NCBI RefSeq assembly: GCF_002155965.1 | Contig: NZ_MUMH01000114.1 | Location: forward strand, 1-34,430 | Length of the DNA stretch: 34,430 bases | Direction of reading: 5' to 3' | Source: Allokutzneria sp. NRRL B-24872 | GTDB lineage: Bacteria; Actinomycetota; Actinomycetes; Mycobacteriales; Pseudonocardiaceae | Shown: positions 33,261 through 34,430 of the stretch, one piece after another | How positions within the stretch are numbered: the stretch's first letter is position 1 | Layout: every line of letters starts with the position of its first letter | The notes under the pieces: generated by a model | The model's input: the letters and a program-made list of their open reading frames with translations, nothing else | What the model was told of the DNA's origin: nothing | Databases searched by the model: none | Program-made: the position numbers and the translations under genes

Positions 33261-33287
33261 GCGCGGGGACCGAGTCGGCCCCCGCGC
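33261..33287 (-). terminator. terminator of the enoyl-CoA hydratase gene
   Basis: GCGCGGGG (33261-33268) pairs perfectly with CCCCGCGC (33280-33287); CCGA and TCGG can extend the helix within the loop. It lies seven bases past the hydratase stop on the minus strand and precedes the GntR operon promoter. Confidence 0.6.
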
Positions 33288-33293
33288 TGCGCC

Positions 33294-34064
33294 TCAGTCC
33301 TGGGGCACCCAGGAGGCGGGGCGTTTCTGCAGGAAGGAGGCGATTCCCTCCTGGCCCTCTTCGCCAGCGAAGTGCTTGGCGGAGAGCTCCAGCATCGCGG
33401 CGAAGTCGTCGGCCATGCTCACCGGGTGCCTGCGCAGCATCTGCTTGGTGGCGGCCAGCGCCTGCGGAGCGCCGAGTGCGAGCATGCCGGTGTAGCGGCG
33501 CACCTCCTCGTCCAGCCGGTCGGCCGGGACCGCGGAATTGATCAGCCCGATCTGCGCGGCCCTGACCGCGTCGAACTTCTCGCCGGTCAGGAACAGCTCG
33601 TGCGCGGCCCTTGGCAGCAGCCTCGGCAGCACGGTCACCGAGATCACGGCGGGCACCACGCCGATGCGGACCTCGGTGAAGGCGAAGCTCGCGTCCTCGG
33701 CCGCGACCGCGATGTCAGCGGCGGCGATGAGGCCGACCCCGCCCGCGCGCGCCGGGCCCGCGAGCTTGGCCACCACGGGGGTCGGGCTCTCCCAGATGAG
33801 CTGCAGCAGCTCAGGGAACTCGTTGACGCCCTGGTCGGAGGAGCCCGCGCCCTTGGACTCCTTGAGGTCCATGCCCGAGCAGAACACCGTGCCGGTGTGG
33901 TCCAGCACGATCACCCGGGCTTCGGAGGCCTCGATCGCGGTCGTCAGGTGCGCGCGCAGCTCGCGGCGCAGCTGAGCCGACAGCGCGTTGCGGTTGTGCG
34001 GGGAGTCCAGCGTGATCGTCGCGACCCCGCGCTCGACGGAGAGGTGCACCAGCTCGTCAGCCAT
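33294..34064 (-). CDS. enoyl-CoA hydratase/isomerase family protein
   Basis: A 256-residue crotonase-fold protein. The oxyanion-hole motifs are VFCSGMDLKE and LAGPARAGGVGLIAAADIAV. Glutamates aligned with the two catalytic residues of mitochondrial enoyl-CoA hydratase appear in TEVRIGVVP and AHELFLTG, so hydratase activity is plausible, though the usual GAGGTQRL block is replaced by AVISVTVLPRL. It may act in fatty-acid or branched-chain amino-acid breakdown; no pathway genes are adjacent. ATG 34064 is preferred to 34073 because TAGAGT lies seven bases upstream, as in leaderless transcripts. Confidence 0.87.
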   Translation of the reverse strand: MADELVHLSVERGVATITLDSPHNRNALSAQLRRELRAHLTTAIEASEARVIVLDHTGTVFCSGMDLKESKGAGSSDQGVNEFPELLQLIWESPTPVVAKLAGPARAGGVGLIAAADIAVAAEDASFAFTEVRIGVVPAVISVTVLPRLLPRAAHELFLTGEKFDAVRAAQIGLINSAVPADRLDEEVRRYTGMLALGAPQALAATKQMLRRHPVSMADDFAAMLELSAKHFAGEEGQEGIASFLQKRPASWVPQD

Positions 34065-34100
34065 GCCCCGCACTCTAAGCCGCGTCCCGCACGCCGACCG

Positions 34101-34244
34101 GTTCGCTGGTCTTCAAGACCCACCAACCCCCGGCCACACGGTCTCCAACGACAGCAAACCCCGACCGCATCGAGGGTTTGAGGCGGTTAACGATGATCGA
34201 CAAGGGCGTTCGCCGGTCTTGAAGACCACCCAGCCCCCCGGCCA
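34101..34244 (+). repeat. pair of imperfect ~36-base direct repeats
   Basis: 34101-34136 and 34208-34244 share GTTCGC/TGGTCTT...AAGACC...CCCGGCCA with a few substitutions and one indel. The cores GGTCTTCAAGACC and GGTCTTGAAGACC are near-palindromes and are exact reverse complements of each other, so the pair can be read as direct or inverted. No coding frame explains them. Confidence 0.7.
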
Positions 34245-34290
34245 CCGCGGCCAGGAGCACGCGCACCCCACCCCTCTCCCGCCAACGTCC

Positions 34291-34358
34291 CGTTTGGTGC
34301 GTCTAACGCACTGAACGACCCGTTCAGTGCGTTGAGCGCACTGAACGGGTCGTTCAGT
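34291..34358. repeat. alternating palindromic array of five related units
   Basis: Five short units alternate in orientation with two- or three-base spacers: CGTTTGGTGCGT (34291-34302), AACGCACTGAACG (34305-34317), CGTTCAGTGCGTT (34321-34333), CGCACTGAACG (about 34337-34347) and CGTTCAGT (34351-34358). Units 2 and 3 form a perfect 13-base-pair hairpin with a three-base loop; units 4 and 5 another, and units 3 and 4 can also pair. It may be a terminator for the partial gene to its right or a dispersed intergenic element. Confidence 0.8.
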
Positions 34359-34430
34359 CACGGCGTACCGGGACTCGGAGCAGGTCCGGTACGTCGGTGA
34401 GGAGCTGGCCGCGCTCGGCCTGTGCACCAC
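34354..34430 (-). CDS. possible 3' end of a gene cut by the window edge
   Basis: On the minus strand a frame with good G/C third-position bias encodes GAQAERGQLLTDVPDLLRVP and a few further residues before a TGA at 34354-34356, within the palindromic array, which would then serve as its terminator. An opposite-strand frame (YRDSEQVRYVGEELAALGL) has even stronger codon bias but no start codon. About 24 residues are too few to assign a family or even settle the strand. Confidence 0.3.
   Translation of the reverse strand, partial: GAQAERGQLLTDVPDLLRVPVRRD

Noticed and set aside
34291-34358. CRISPR array
   Set aside because: The units alternate in orientation, are 8-13 bases long and have two- or three-base spacers, unlike CRISPR repeats.

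Overview
The window is high-GC actinobacterial DNA with strong G/C third-position bias, many four-base ATGA/GTGA gene overlaps and several start codons 6-7 bases after a TAnnnT box (probable leaderless mRNAs). A conservon (histidine-kinase-like ATPase, roadblock protein, DUF742 protein, GTPase, P450s), two subtilisin-inhibitor-like proteins and secreted esterases point to a filamentous actinomycete. I lean to Pseudonocardiales rather than Streptomyces, but that is inference only.

Left part (1-17.1 kb): the common actinobacterial housekeeping order comEA-comEC-holA-rpsT-lepA is present but heavily interrupted. A threonine-synthase-family gene on the minus strand, preceded by a clear S-box (SAM) riboswitch, sits between comEC and holA. 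Two tandem SSI-type protease inhibitors and an orphan sigma factor sit between holA and rpsT. About 7 kb between rpsT and lepA holds a secreted GH3 beta-glucosidase with a CebR-like operator, a TauE/SafE permease, two paralogous secreted esterases, an SPFH protein with a ribbon-helix-helix partner, a transporter remnant and a methyltransferase. The 3' end of lepA is followed by a decayed duplicate of itself.

Middle part (17.1-25.3 kb): a small PH-like membrane protein, an HD-domain hydrolase resembling small alarmone hydrolases, about 680 bases without a gene, then the conservon. Its four signalling genes overlap and run into two tandem, gap-free paralogous cytochromes P450. Both keep the heme cysteine but lack the K-helix ExxR arginine and the I-helix threonine, and both end in the same Trp/Arg-rich tail. 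A nitronate-monooxygenase-like gene follows.

Right part (25.3-34.4 kb): an APC amino-acid permease, a MOSC protein paired with a FrnE/DsbA-like oxidoreductase, a LuxR-type regulator with an atypical receiver, an MDR oxidoreductase, a membrane protein/guanyl-RNase/barstar module, a GntR operon with two related PH-like membrane proteins (one with DUF1648) behind a perfect 18-base palindrome, an enoyl-CoA hydratase, and an intergenic repeat region with an alternating palindromic array.

The observations most worth pursuing are the SAM riboswitch on a stand-alone threonine-synthase-like gene (possibly a homocysteine synthase rather than a threonine synthase), the paired ExxR-less conservon P450s with shared tails, the SSI pair with different reactive-site residues, the lepA 3' duplication and the terminal palindromic array.
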